64,000 nt of DNA from Nocardia amikacinitolerans NBRC 108937 (GTDB lineage Bacteria; Actinomycetota; Actinomycetes; Mycobacteriales; Mycobacteriaceae), in NCBI RefSeq assembly GCF_001612615.1, contig NZ_BDAU01000021.1:62001-126000 (forward strand), written 5' to 3'. The notes below the pieces were generated by a model. It saw only the letters and a program-made list of their open reading frames with translations. It was not told where the DNA came from and made no database searches. A program made the translations under genes and the position numbers. Every line of letters starts with the position of its first letter. Position 1 is the stretch's first letter. This document shows, piece by piece, positions 49,289-57,897 of this stretch.

Positions 49289-49777
49289 ATGTATCCAGGT
49301 CCGGGTTATCCGGCGTATCCGCCGTACGGGTACACACCCCCGCCGAGCGGCGCGACCGCCATCACCGCCGCGGTGCTGTCGACGCTCGTCGGACTGCTCG
49401 GCTCGGTCGGCGTGTGCATCGGCCTGGTCGAGGCGCTCGACCCGGACAACGACGTGGAGCCCGCCGCGTTCATCGGCATCGGCGTCGGCGCGCTGATCGC
49501 GATGCTGTGGCTGCTCGGCGCGCTGCTGCTGTTCATGCGGCAGACCGCGGGGCGGGTCATCGTCATCGGGTTGTCGTCGATCGCCCTGCTCGGCGCGCTC
49601 GTCCTGGTCGCCATCGGTGGTATCGCGGGCACGCTGCCACTCCTCCTGTCCGGCAGCATCTTCGGCCTCTCGATCGCGAGCCCGACGGGCCGCTGGATCG
49701 CCGCCCGCCGCCAACCCGCCTACCCTCCCGCATATCCACCCCCGCCTTACGGTCAGCCGCCGTACCCGTACTACTGA
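49289..49777 (+). CDS. Pro/Tyr-rich membrane protein of unknown function
   Basis: 162 residues. An N-terminal PGPGYPAYPPYGYTPPP segment, four hydrophobic segments (about 22-48, 58-82, 88-108, 112-130), and a C-terminal PAYPPAYPPPPYGQPPYPYY tail. Such Pro/Tyr-rich tails flanking a small membrane domain are common in actinobacterial hypothetical proteins and may mediate clustering. GAGGGGGG lies 7 nt before the ATG. No family name can be given. Confidence 0.7.
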   Translation: MYPGPGYPAYPPYGYTPPPSGATAITAAVLSTLVGLLGSVGVCIGLVEALDPDNDVEPAAFIGIGVGALIAMLWLLGALLLFMRQTAGRVIVIGLSSIALLGALVLVAIGGIAGTLPLLLSGSIFGLSIASPTGRWIAARRQPAYPPAYPPPPYGQPPYPYY

Positions 49778-49886
49778 CGGCGATCTGCGGATCGCCCCAT
49801 CGCGGGGCGCGGACTACGTAGGCTTTGCGGTGCCGGCTCCGCAGGCCGAGAGTCGGTCACCGTCGAGACTCGAGAGGAGCCGCGTC

Positions 49887-50666
49887 ATGCCGCAGTTGAG
49901 CTCGTACGAACCAGGGGTACCTTGCTGGGTCGATCTCGCCACGACCGACCTGGAAGCCGCCAAAACCTTCTACGGAGACCTGTTCGGCTGGCAGGCGAAC
50001 ACCTCGCCGGATCCGCAGTACGGCGGCTACACCATGTTCACGCTGGGCGGCGCGGAAGGCCACGAGGTCGCCGCCGCGATGCCGACGACAGGGGACGACC
50101 AGCCGCCCGCGTGGAACAGCTACGTCAGCGTCACCGACGTCGATGCGACCGCCAAGGCCGTGCAGGCCGCGGGCGGGCAGGTGCTGATGGAGCCCATGGA
50201 TATCCCCGATCAGGGCCGGATGGCTGTCTTCATCGATCCGATCGGCGCGGTGATCAGCGCCTGGCAGCCGCGCGCGTTCCAGGGCGCGGGGATGGTGAAC
50301 GAGCCGAACACCTACTGCTGGAGCGAACTCAACTGCCGCGACATCGAGGCCGCCAAGAACTTCTACGGCGAGGTGTTCGGCTGGGAGGGCACGACGAGCG
50401 AGTTCGGCGACACCACCTATACCGAATGGAAGGTCGGCGGCCGGTCCATCGCGGGCATGGTCGAGATGAACGAGCAGTGGCCTGCCGATCTACCGGCGCA
50501 CTGGATGGTCTATTTCGCGGTGTCCGACTGCGACGAGTCCGCGGCCCGAGCATCCCGGCTGGGTGGGACGACCTCGGTTCCCCCGACCGACATCCCCGTC
50601 GGCCGCTTCGCGGTCTTGGGAGATCCACAGGGCGCGTACTTTTCGATCATCGGCCTCAAAGGCTGA
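49887..50666 (+). CDS. Two-domain VOC (glyoxalase-like) protein
   Basis: 259 residues with two vicinal-oxygen-chelate domains: residues about 8-125 (PCWVDLATTDLEAAKTFYGDLFGW) and about 135-258 (YCWSELNCRDIEAAKNFYGEVFGW). Each ends in a DPIGAVIS- or DPQGAYFS-type strand. It resembles the actinobacterial hydroxylase CFP30B-like group. GAGAGGAG lies 7 nt before the ATG. The substrate is unknown; metal ligands are incomplete by eye, so it may be a binding rather than a catalytic protein. Confidence 0.85.
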   Translation: MPQLSSYEPGVPCWVDLATTDLEAAKTFYGDLFGWQANTSPDPQYGGYTMFTLGGAEGHEVAAAMPTTGDDQPPAWNSYVSVTDVDATAKAVQAAGGQVLMEPMDIPDQGRMAVFIDPIGAVISAWQPRAFQGAGMVNEPNTYCWSELNCRDIEAAKNFYGEVFGWEGTTSEFGDTTYTEWKVGGRSIAGMVEMNEQWPADLPAHWMVYFAVSDCDESAARASRLGGTTSVPPTDIPVGRFAVLGDPQGAYFSIIGLKG

Positions 50667-50729
50667 GTCACCGAACCCAGCCCGCGCTCGACCCGAACGC
50701 GACGCCGACCTGACGGCAGTCGCGCGACC

Positions 50730-50772
50730 CTGGAATCACTCGCTACCGGTTCACGGCAGCGAGTGATTCCAG
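50730..50772. terminator. Bidirectional hairpin terminator
   Basis: CTGGAATCACTCGCT (50730-50744) and AGCGAGTGATTCCAG (50758-50772) are perfect 15-bp arms with a 13-nt loop, between the convergent VOC and 50777-50977 genes. Confidence 0.75.
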
Positions 50773-50776
50773 CGGA

Positions 50777-50977
50777 TCACCCGGCGTCGATCCGGGCGAT
50801 CGTCTCGGACCCCAGCCGCACGAGCGCGCGCAGCGCGTCGGTGGTGAGCAGCAGTTCGAAATCGTCTCGGCCGTCGCCGAATACCACGGTCACGTCGTCC
50901 TCCTCGGCGCAGAGGATGCGCATCGGGCAGTCGCTGTCGACGATCGCCCAGGCTCCGATCTTCAGTCGTTCGAACAT
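50777..50977 (-). CDS. Small protein of unknown function
   Basis: 66 residues from the ATG at 50977: MFERLKIGAWAI, then CPMRILCAEEDDVTVVFGDG and an acidic-hydrophobic C-terminus (LLLTTDALRALVRLG). No signal peptide or membrane segment. A longer version from 51019 would add 14 Arg-rich residues. The ribosome site is weak (GGA). It is convergent with the VOC gene, sharing a strong terminator, and divergent from the XRE gene. No family recognised. Confidence 0.6.
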   Translation of the reverse strand: MFERLKIGAWAIVDSDCPMRILCAEEDDVTVVFGDGRDDFELLLTTDALRALVRLGSETIARIDAG

Positions 50978-51081
50978 GCATCCAGGGTCGCGCTGGAGCG
51001 TTCTTCGGCGCGACGACATCGGCGGCGTCTTTGCGGTCCGTAGAAGGCGTCATTTCGGAGTCATAACCGAGCCCGCGGCCC

Positions 51082-51096
51082 TACACTGAGCGCGTG
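51082..51096 (+). promoter_or_regulatory. Possible leaderless -10 box for the XRE gene
   Basis: TACACT (51082-51087) lies 6 nt before the GTG at 51094 and no Shine-Dalgarno is present. Confidence 0.4.
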
Positions 51097-51846
51097 AACG
51101 CGACACCCAACACGGCCTTGCGGGCGGCTCGGATGGGGCTGCTGATGAGTCAGGACGACTTGGCGCGCGCGCTGCGCGAGGTCGGATGTGTCAGTGCGAC
51201 AAAGCGTTTGGTGCAGCGCTGGGAGTCAGGGACGACCACGACGCCGCGGCCGTCGCATGCGCGGGCGCTGGAGCGAGTCACCGGATTGCCGATCGAGGCA
51301 CTGGGCTTCTTCGGCGTCTCCCTCGCCGCGCGCGTCGTCGAGGACGGCGAAGGTGGCCACGACGTGCAGCTTTCGGCAGCCGGGATCGCTTCGGCGGAGG
51401 GTGGGCGCGCCGGACGCAGCGCGCCGAGCGCACACCCCAACTACTCGGGAATCTGGTTGTCCCGCTACGAGTACTTCAGCTCGGGGCGCGGGGAGACATT
51501 CACCGGTTCGCATTACGTCGTAGTGCTCCAGCACGGCAACCGGCTCACCGCCCGCAGCCTGCCGGAATCGGCCGAGACGCACATGGCGGTCGACCTCGAG
51601 GTCGACGGCACCGTCGTCACCGGCACCTGGACCGAGCGCACCGCGCCCGACGGCTACTACCGTGGCGCGCGCTACCACGGCGCGATTCAGCTGCTCGTCG
51701 AGCCGACCGGACGCCGGATGGCCGGGAAGTGGGTCGGTTTCGGCAAGGACTTCGATATCAACACCGGCCCTTGGGAATTGGTGCTGCGCGACGATTCGAC
51801 CGCGAAATCGGCGATCGAGCGCTACAACCGGCTGCCGCAGGAGTAG
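51094..51846 (+). CDS. XRE-family DNA-binding protein with C-terminal sensor-like domain
   Basis: 250 residues. The N-terminal helix-turn-helix (about 5-65) reads LRAARMGLLMSQDDLARALREVG and VQRWESGTTTTPRPSHARALERV, split here at the turn. After a Ser/Ala/Gly linker (about 90-110) a beta-rich domain follows (YSGIWLSRYEYFSSGRGE, YRGARYHGAIQLLVEPTGRRM, GKWVGFGKDFDIN) that resembles domains found in actinobacterial XRE proteins of unknown ligand. The GTG start with a TANNNT box 6 nt upstream suggests a leaderless message. Its targets are not evident. Confidence 0.75.
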   Translation: MNATPNTALRAARMGLLMSQDDLARALREVGCVSATKRLVQRWESGTTTTPRPSHARALERVTGLPIEALGFFGVSLAARVVEDGEGGHDVQLSAAGIASAEGGRAGRSAPSAHPNYSGIWLSRYEYFSSGRGETFTGSHYVVVLQHGNRLTARSLPESAETHMAVDLEVDGTVVTGTWTERTAPDGYYRGARYHGAIQLLVEPTGRRMAGKWVGFGKDFDINTGPWELVLRDDSTAKSAIERYNRLPQE

Positions 51847-51894
51847 CTGTCCCGAAGGCCGGTGTCAGCCGAGGTTCGGGGGAAACGGCCGCCG

Positions 51895-52521
51895 CTATTT
51901 CCGAAGCGCCTGCATCAGTTGGGCTTCGGTGATCGGGGGGACCGGGAGGGGGTGGGCCGCGGGGGCGCGGAGGCCGTCGAGGGTGAGGGCGAGGTTGCGG
52001 CGCCAGGCGTCCGGTGCGATGTGGGCGGTGGCTTCCAGGACGCGGGTGTGCGACCAGGTGATGAAGGCGATGTCCTCGAGCACCCAGTCGGTGCGCAGGA
52101 CACCCGCTCGCTGAGCGCGGCTGATGATTTCGCGCATCAGGCCGTGGCCGTACTCCTGGGCGCGGGCGACGGCCGGGCTCGGAGCGGCGCGCAGGGCGAG
52201 GTCGCTGAGCAGCCGGTCGGAAGCCTGGAGTTCGCAGACCTTTTCGACCAGGTAGGCGAAAGAGTCCCAGGGGTCGTCGATTTCGCGCGCCTCTTCGGCG
52301 ATGCGGCTGCCCGCCTCGAGCCGGTCCTCGACGGCGGCGGCGATGAGGTCGTCGCGGGTGGGGAAGCGGTTGTAGAGCGTGCCGATCGCGACACCCGCCC
52401 TGGCGGCGACCTCCTTGAGCGGCGCGTCGAGCCCGCGCTCGGTGAACACCTGCCGCGCCGCCGTCACCAGCGCGTCGCGGTTGCGGCGTGCGTCGCTGCG
52501 TAGCGGCTTGTCCTCGGGCAC
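51895..52521 (-). CDS. TetR-family transcriptional regulator
   Basis: 208 residues. The N-terminal helix-turn-helix is typical: RDALVTAARQVFTERG, LKEVAARAGVAIGTLYNRFPTRDDLIAA. The C-terminal ligand domain is all-helical. It is divergent from an SDR-family gene, and two copies of TTGA-N8-TCAA lie between the starts, so it probably represses both genes. The ligand is unknown. Confidence 0.9.
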   Translation of the reverse strand: MPEDKPLRSDARRNRDALVTAARQVFTERGLDAPLKEVAARAGVAIGTLYNRFPTRDDLIAAAVEDRLEAGSRIAEEAREIDDPWDSFAYLVEKVCELQASDRLLSDLALRAAPSPAVARAQEYGHGLMREIISRAQRAGVLRTDWVLEDIAFITWSHTRVLEATAHIAPDAWRRNLALTLDGLRAPAAHPLPVPPITEAQLMQALRK

Positions 52522-52549
52522 GGGCCGATCCTACAAATTCGGGAATATG

Positions 52550-52606
52550 TTGAGCATGGGTTCAAGTTATTGTGGTCGTTCGAATGAAACTTGAACCACT
52601 GCTCAA
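52550..52606. promoter_or_regulatory. Paired TetR operators
   Basis: TTGAGCATGGGTTCAA (52550-52565) and TTGAACCACTGCTCAA (52591-52606) are both TTGA-N8-TCAA. As a pair they form a larger inverted repeat with 17 of 19 matching positions. They sit between the divergent TetR and SDR starts. Confidence 0.7.
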
Positions 52607-52625
52607 CTTAATCAGGACGGGTGAA

Positions 52626-53348
52626 ATGACCAGGACCCTCGCGATATTCGGCTACGGACCGGGCCTCGGCGTCGGCACCGCGCGGCGCTTCGGCAAGGAG
52701 GGCTTCCGCGTCGCCGTCGTCGGCCGCGACGGGGAAGGCGCGAATCGCAACGCCGAAAGGCTCCGCGCTGAGGGCATCGAGGCCGCCGCCTTCACCGCGG
52801 ACATCACCGACGCACGGGAACTACAGACCGCCGTCGACGACATCACCGCCACCCTCGGCCCTATCGATGTCGCGATGCACGGTGCGGCCGCCGATCCCTC
52901 CGCCCGCACCCCGTCCACCCTCGAAGTGGACGTGGCCGCCCTCGCCGTTCCGATCGCGCTGAAACTGCACTCGCCGATCCTGCTGACCCGCGCGCTGGCC
53001 CCCGCCATGATCGAGCGCGGCGACGGCGCACTGCTGTTCTCCTCTGGCTCCTCCGAACGCCACCTGCTGCCCTACCTGGCCAACTTCGGCATCGTCCTCG
53101 CCGCACAACGCGCCTACGTCCGTCAGCTGCATGCCGAGCTTGAAGGCACCGGCGTTTACGTCGGCCTGCTCAACATCGGCGCACTGATCGGCAACAGCAA
53201 GGCCGAACGTATGGTCGACGAACACCCCGAACTCGTACCGCCCGGCGTCGAAATCCCTCGCATCACCAATGACGAACTGGGCGAACACTACTGGCGCATG
53301 TACACCGAGCGCGTCCACGACGAACTCGATGTCGGCTTCCCCGCCTGA
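52626..53348 (+). CDS. SDR-family protein lacking the YxxxK active site
   Basis: 240 residues, Rossmann fold. The nucleotide-binding loop is GYGPGLGVGTARRFG near residue 9, with VVGRD after the second strand and HGAAADPS at the NAG position. The catalytic Ser is present (LLFSSGSS), but where Tyr-x-x-x-Lys is expected the sequence reads NFGIVLAAQ, so both Tyr and Lys are missing. It may bind NAD(P) without normal SDR chemistry. The ATG at 52626 gives the standard N-terminus. It is divergent from TetR, with paired operators between. Confidence 0.82.
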   Translation: MTRTLAIFGYGPGLGVGTARRFGKEGFRVAVVGRDGEGANRNAERLRAEGIEAAAFTADITDARELQTAVDDITATLGPIDVAMHGAAADPSARTPSTLEVDVAALAVPIALKLHSPILLTRALAPAMIERGDGALLFSSGSSERHLLPYLANFGIVLAAQRAYVRQLHAELEGTGVYVGLLNIGALIGNSKAERMVDEHPELVPPGVEIPRITNDELGEHYWRMYTERVHDELDVGFPA

Positions 53349-53370
53349 CCACGCCCATCGTCGACCCCGG

Positions 53371-53438
53371 CCTCGCAGACCTTCCGTACGCTTCGCGGCC
53401 CTTGCACCCTCTGCGAAGCGTATGAAGGCCCTGCGAGG
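53371..53438. repeat. Dispersed palindromic repeat B, copy 3
   Basis: Outer arms CCTCGCAG (53371-53378) and CTGCGAGG (53431-53438) and inner arms TACGCTTCGC (53387-53396) and GCGAAGCGTA (53413-53422) are perfect. It lies between the convergent SDR gene and pseudogene and could act as a terminator. It aligns without gaps to copy B1 at 18849-18916. Confidence 0.75.
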
Positions 53439-53446
53439 AACCAACT

Positions 53447-54666
53447 TCAGACCGCGCACATGGACTGCATGACCCCTTTGAGGATCGGCGCGCCATAGGT
53501 CGCGGGCGAGAAGGCGAGCGTCTGGATGATCGACAGCGGTGTCGTCACGCTCGAACCGACGCCGGTGAAGCCGAGCGCCATATTGCCCGCGGTCAGCAGC
53601 AGGCTGGTGACGTCCAGGGTCAGCGTCGCCAGGTCGAAGGCGTGCTCGACGCGCACCTCCGCGAGCGGCACGGTGTTCAGCGCGCGGCCCTCGTAGAGGC
53701 TGAAGCCGAGATTGGTCAGGAAGGTCAGCGGCCCGTAGTCGATGGCGTGCACCAGCGGGCCGAGTTCCTCGGTGCGGCGAAGCAGCGCCAGCTCGGCGAC
53801 CCGGTTCTCGCCGAGGGAGGCCTGGAGCGAGTCGGCGGCGGCGTGCATCGCGGGCCGGTCCAGCGGCAGAGCGGCGGCGTCCAGGTAGGCCCTGGTGCGT
53901 TCGACCAGCGCGGCTGTGGTGAGCTCGGCCATCGGCGTGCAGGTCCCGTCGGCGCGCACCAGGGCGTTGGCCAGGTCGATCAGCGGCGCGGGCAGCTCGA
54001 CTCGCTCGATCGGGAATTCGTCCAGCTCGAGCTTCGGGTAGGCGTTGGGCGCCGCGCAGTTGGCGGCGATGAACTCCTGCACCTTGCGGGTCACCGCCTT
54101 CACGCCGTTGAACATCGCGCCGACGATCGGCTTCAGGAAGAACCGGCGGTGGGCACCAAGCTGGCGGCCAGCTGCGCCGGGATCTTCACGATCCTGGTCG
54201 CGAGCACGAACACCTCGATGGCGTCGTTCACCGTGAGGTGGGCGACCGACATGGTCTCGTGGACGCGTCCGGTGCGTATCGCGTCCAGCCCGTTGACGAG
54301 ATAAGTGACGATCGGGTCGTCCAGGAACTCGGGCCGCTCGCCCACCTCGGCAGGGTGCTTGGGCAGACCGTCGCGGTGCACCCGCACGGCGGCCAGGGTG
54401 GCGCGGAAATCGGCGACCTGGCGGTCGTAGCCCGCGACCTGCTCCGGCGGGACCATCGTGCGCACGGCGGTGGCCGCCGCGGTGACGACATCATCGAAGG
54501 TGGGAGCGCCGGTGACGCACAGCGCCGCGGCGTCGGTGATCGGCGTCGAGGCGAGGGAATCCTCCTCGGCGTGGGCGGTGGCGGGAATCAGGACGCTGCC
54601 GCCGAGGACCGCGCAGGACTGTAATAGCGCCTCGATGGCCGCGACGTAGCCTTTTCGGCGAACAAT
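53447..54666 (-). pseudogene. Frameshifted secreted protein, function unknown
   Basis: Two minus-strand frames join into one protein. The upstream part (to the TGA at 54133) has a signal-like segment ending ATAHA, then EEDSLASTPITDAAALC and ends KIPAQLAASLVPTAGSS. The downstream part reads HRRFFLKPIVGAMFNGVK through to the stop at 53447. A missing C in the CCC run at 54151-54153 (CCCC would give VPHRRFFLKP) explains the switch. No ATG, GTG or TTG lies in frame near the signal peptide; the best N-terminus begins at an ATT (54666). It could be a real pseudogene or a sequencing error. About 400 residues if restored; family not recognised. Confidence 0.65.
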
Positions 54667-54731
54667 GCGGGAAATTCCGGTTGCCGCCGCCGGGGGCCCG
54701 CCTTCCCCCCGGACCGCGCGCGGACTTCCGA

Positions 54732-54748
54732 TACGCTGGGCTCCCGTG
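54732..54748 (+). promoter_or_regulatory. Possible leaderless promoter of glf
   Basis: TACGCT (54732-54737; extended GATACGCT) lies 8 nt before the GTG at 54746 with no Shine-Dalgarno. It would drive the glf-glfT2-PAP2-ubiA-aftB operon. Confidence 0.45.
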
Positions 54749-55969
54749 ACCGTCGCATCGTCCCCCGGTAACTCCGCCAACCCCTCCGCCCCGTTCGATC
54801 TGATCGTCGTCGGCTCCGGCTTCTTCGGGCTGACCATTGCCGAACGCGCCGCCAACGTCCTCGGCAAACGGGTGCTAGTGCTCGATCGCCGCTATCACAT
54901 CGGCGGCAACGCCTACTCGGAGCCGGAACCGGAAACCGGGATCGAGATCCACAAGTACGGTGCGCATCTGTTCCACACCTCGAACAAGAAGGTCTGGGAC
55001 TACGTCACGCAGTTCACCGAGTTCACCGGCTACCAGCACCGCGTCTTCGCGATGCACAAGGGACAGGCCTACCAGTTCCCGATGGGCCTCGGCCTGATCT
55101 CGCAGTTCTTCGGCCGCTACTTCACCCCGGACGAGGCGAAGGCGCTGATCGCCGAGCAGGCCGCCGAGGTGGAGACCAAGGACGCGCAGAACCTCGAGGA
55201 GAAGGCCATCTCGCTGATCGGCCGCCCGCTCTACGAGGCGTTCGTCCGCGACTACACCGCCAAGCAGTGGCAGACCGATCCCAAGGAACTGCCCGCGGGC
55301 AACATCACCCGCCTCCCGGTGCGCTACAACTTCGACAACCGCTACTTCAACGACACCTTCGAGGGCCTGCCCGCGCAGGGGTACACGAAGTGGCTGGAGA
55401 ACATGGCCGCCTCCGAGCTCATCGAGGTCCGGCTGAACACCGACTGGTTCGAGGTCCGCGACGAACTGCGCGCGCAGAACCCGGACGCCCCGGTGGTCTA
55501 CACCGGCCCGCTGGACCGCTACTTCGACTACAGCGAGGGCGAACTCGGCTGGCGCACCATCGACTTCGAGACCGAAGTGCTCGAAACCGGTGACTTCCAG
55601 GGCACCTCGGTGATGAACTACAACGACGCGGACGTGCCATTCACCCGCATCATCGAGCCCCGCCACTTCCACCCCGAGCGCGAATACCCCACCGACAAGA
55701 CGGTGATCATGCGCGAGTACTCCCGTTTCGCGCAGACCGGCGACGAGCCGTACTACCCGATCAACACGCCGGAGGACCGGGCCAAGCTGCTCGCCTACCG
55801 CGAGCGCGCCAAGCAGGAAACCGCGTCGGCGAAGGTGCTTTTCGGCGGTCGCCTCGGCACCTATCAGTACCTGGACATGCACATGGCCATCGGCTCCGCG
55901 CTGAGCATGTTCGACAATGTGCTGCGACCGCATCTGGAGTCGGGCGCGCCGCTCGTGGATGCCGAATGA
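54746..55969 (+). CDS. glf: UDP-galactopyranose mutase
   Basis: 407 residues. The FAD-binding motif is VVGSGFFGLTIAERA near residue 18, with the mutase signature RRYHIGGNAYSE and YGAHLFHT following. Active-site residues typical of the family are seen in FVRDYTAKQWQTDP, RLPVRYNFDNRYF and the closing GRLGTYQYLDMHMAIGSAL. It interconverts UDP-galactopyranose and UDP-galactofuranose for arabinogalactan. GTG 54746 is chosen because family proteins start just before the FAD loop and a -10 box lies 8 nt upstream. The stop overlaps glfT2 (ATGA). Essential in mycobacteria. Confidence 0.96.
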   Translation: MTVASSPGNSANPSAPFDLIVVGSGFFGLTIAERAANVLGKRVLVLDRRYHIGGNAYSEPEPETGIEIHKYGAHLFHTSNKKVWDYVTQFTEFTGYQHRVFAMHKGQAYQFPMGLGLISQFFGRYFTPDEAKALIAEQAAEVETKDAQNLEEKAISLIGRPLYEAFVRDYTAKQWQTDPKELPAGNITRLPVRYNFDNRYFNDTFEGLPAQGYTKWLENMAASELIEVRLNTDWFEVRDELRAQNPDAPVVYTGPLDRYFDYSEGELGWRTIDFETEVLETGDFQGTSVMNYNDADVPFTRIIEPRHFHPEREYPTDKTVIMREYSRFAQTGDEPYYPINTPEDRAKLLAYRERAKQETASAKVLFGGRLGTYQYLDMHMAIGSALSMFDNVLRPHLESGAPLVDAE

Positions 55970-57897
55970 CCTCCTCACCGATGTTGGAAGAGATGACGAC
56001 CGAGACCCGCGCGAAATCGCTGCTGCAGCGCATCATCCTGCCGAGGCCGGGTGAGCCCCTCGACGTGCGCACCCTCTACCTGGAGGAATCGGCGACCAAC
56101 GCCAAGCGCGCGCACGCGACGACCCGTACCTCGCTGTCCATCGGCGCGGAGTCCGAGGTCTCGTTCTGCACCTACTTCAACGCGCTGCCCGCCAGCTACT
56201 GGCGCCGCTGGAGCGTGCTGACCTCGGTGGTGCTGCGACTCGAGCTCGCCGGACACGGCCGGGTCGACATGTACCGCTCCAAGGCCGACGGCTCGCGAAT
56301 CCACGTGCAAGGCAGCGAGTTCGCCGTCGCCGCGGGCGCTGACTCCACGACGGTGGAGTTCGAGACCGATCTCGCCCCGTTCGAGGACGGCGGCTGGATC
56401 TGGTTCGACATCACCACCGACACGGCGGTCACGCTGCTCTCCGGCGGCTGGTACGCCCCGATCGATGCGCCGGGCGACGGCAGCATCGCGGTCGGTATGC
56501 CCACCTTCAACCGGCCAACCGACGCGGTGAAGACCCTCGGCGCCCTCGGCTCCGACCCGCTTGTGCTCGAGAAGATCAAGGCCGTCATCATCCCGGACCA
56601 GGGCACCAAGAAGGTCGTCGACGAGCCCGGTTTCGCGGAGGCCGCCGCGGTGCTCGGCGACCGGCTCGCCATCCACGACCAGCCCAACCTCGGTGGCTCC
56701 GGCGGCTACAGCCGGGTCATGTACGAGGCGCTGAAGACCACCGACGCCCAGTACATCGTCTACATGGACGACGACATCGAGATCGAGCCGGACTCGATCC
56801 TGCGCGCGCTGGCCTTCTCCCGGTTCAGCAAGTCGCCGATGCTGGTCGGCGGGCAGATGCTCAACCTCCAGGAGCGCTCGCACCTGCACGTCATGGGCGA
56901 GGTGGTCGACCGCAGCATCTTCATGTGGACGGCCGCCCCCAACGTCGAATACGACCACGACTTCGCCAAGTACCCGCTGCGCGACCGCGACAACTCCAAG
57001 CTGCTGCACCGCCGCATCGACGTCGACTTCAACGGCTGGTGGACCTGCGTGATCCCGCGCCAGGTCGCCGAGGAGATCGGCCAGCCCCTGCCGCTGTTCC
57101 TGAAGTGGGACGACGTCGAGTACGGCCTGCGTGCCCGCGCCGCCGGCTACCCGACCGTCACCCTGCCCGGCGCGGCGGTCTGGCACATGGCGTGGAGCGA
57201 CAAGGACGACGCCATCGACTGGCAGGCGTACTTCCACCTGCGCAACCGCTTGGTGGTCGCCTCGCTGCACATGCCGGGCGACGGGCGCGGCATGATCGTC
57301 AACACCGTCAAGGCCACCCTCAAGCACCTGCTCTGCCTGGAGTACTCGACGGTCGCGATCCAGAACCTCGCCATCCGCGACTTCCTCGCGGGCCCGGAGC
57401 GGTTGTTCCAGCTGCTGCCGAGCGCGCTCGGCGCGGTGCACGAGCTGCGCAAGCAGTACCCGGACGCGGTCATCCTGCCCTCCTCGACGGAGTTGCCGCT
57501 GGCCAGCCACATCGGCGTCGGCGCGGTGGGCGAGCCGCCGAACCCGATCGCGAAGGTCGTCCGGCTGGTCAAGGGCGTGGTGCACAACTTCCGCCCGGCG
57601 CACACCGAACACCACAAGACCCCGCAGCTGAACGTGCCGACGCTGGACGCGCGCTGGTTCCTGCTCTCGCAGGTCGACGGCGTCACCGTCACCACGGCCG
57701 ACGGCCGCGGCGTCGTCTACCGCAAGCGCGATCCGCGCCAGGCCCTCGGCCTGTTCAAGGAGGCCATGCGGCTGCGCAAGGAGCTCGCCGCCCGCTTCCC
57801 GGAAATGCAGCAGCGCTACCGTGCCGCGCACCCGCGGCTCACCAGCACCGCGGCCTGGGAGAACGCCTTCGGTATCGATCAGAACGGAAGCAAGTAG
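55966..57897 (+). CDS. glfT2: Galactofuranosyltransferase GlfT2
   Basis: 643 residues, close to the 637 of M. tuberculosis GlfT2. An N-terminal beta-sandwich domain (about 1-165), a GT-A domain with GMPTFNRPTD, the acidic triad MDDDIEIEPDS near residue 265, and KWDDVEYGLRA with the catalytic-type Asp further on, then a helical C-terminal domain. It polymerises the galactan backbone using the product of the preceding mutase. Its ATG overlaps the glf stop. An internal ATG (Met-Leu-Glu-Glu) five codons on is possible but less likely. Confidence 0.95.
   Translation: MTSSPMLEEMTTETRAKSLLQRIILPRPGEPLDVRTLYLEESATNAKRAHATTRTSLSIGAESEVSFCTYFNALPASYWRRWSVLTSVVLRLELAGHGRVDMYRSKADGSRIHVQGSEFAVAAGADSTTVEFETDLAPFEDGGWIWFDITTDTAVTLLSGGWYAPIDAPGDGSIAVGMPTFNRPTDAVKTLGALGSDPLVLEKIKAVIIPDQGTKKVVDEPGFAEAAAVLGDRLAIHDQPNLGGSGGYSRVMYEALKTTDAQYIVYMDDDIEIEPDSILRALAFSRFSKSPMLVGGQMLNLQERSHLHVMGEVVDRSIFMWTAAPNVEYDHDFAKYPLRDRDNSKLLHRRIDVDFNGWWTCVIPRQVAEEIGQPLPLFLKWDDVEYGLRARAAGYPTVTLPGAAVWHMAWSDKDDAIDWQAYFHLRNRLVVASLHMPGDGRGMIVNTVKATLKHLLCLEYSTVAIQNLAIRDFLAGPERLFQLLPSALGAVHELRKQYPDAVILPSSTELPLASHIGVGAVGEPPNPIAKVVRLVKGVVHNFRPAHTEHHKTPQLNVPTLDARWFLLSQVDGVTVTTADGRGVVYRKRDPRQALGLFKEAMRLRKELAARFPEMQQRYRAAHPRLTSTAAWENAFGIDQNGSK

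Noticed and set aside
53447..54115. A separate gene starting at the ATG at 54115
   Set aside because: There is no ribosome site, and the codons just upstream in the same frame (FFLKPIVGA) continue the protein naturally, so it is the downstream half of a frameshifted gene.
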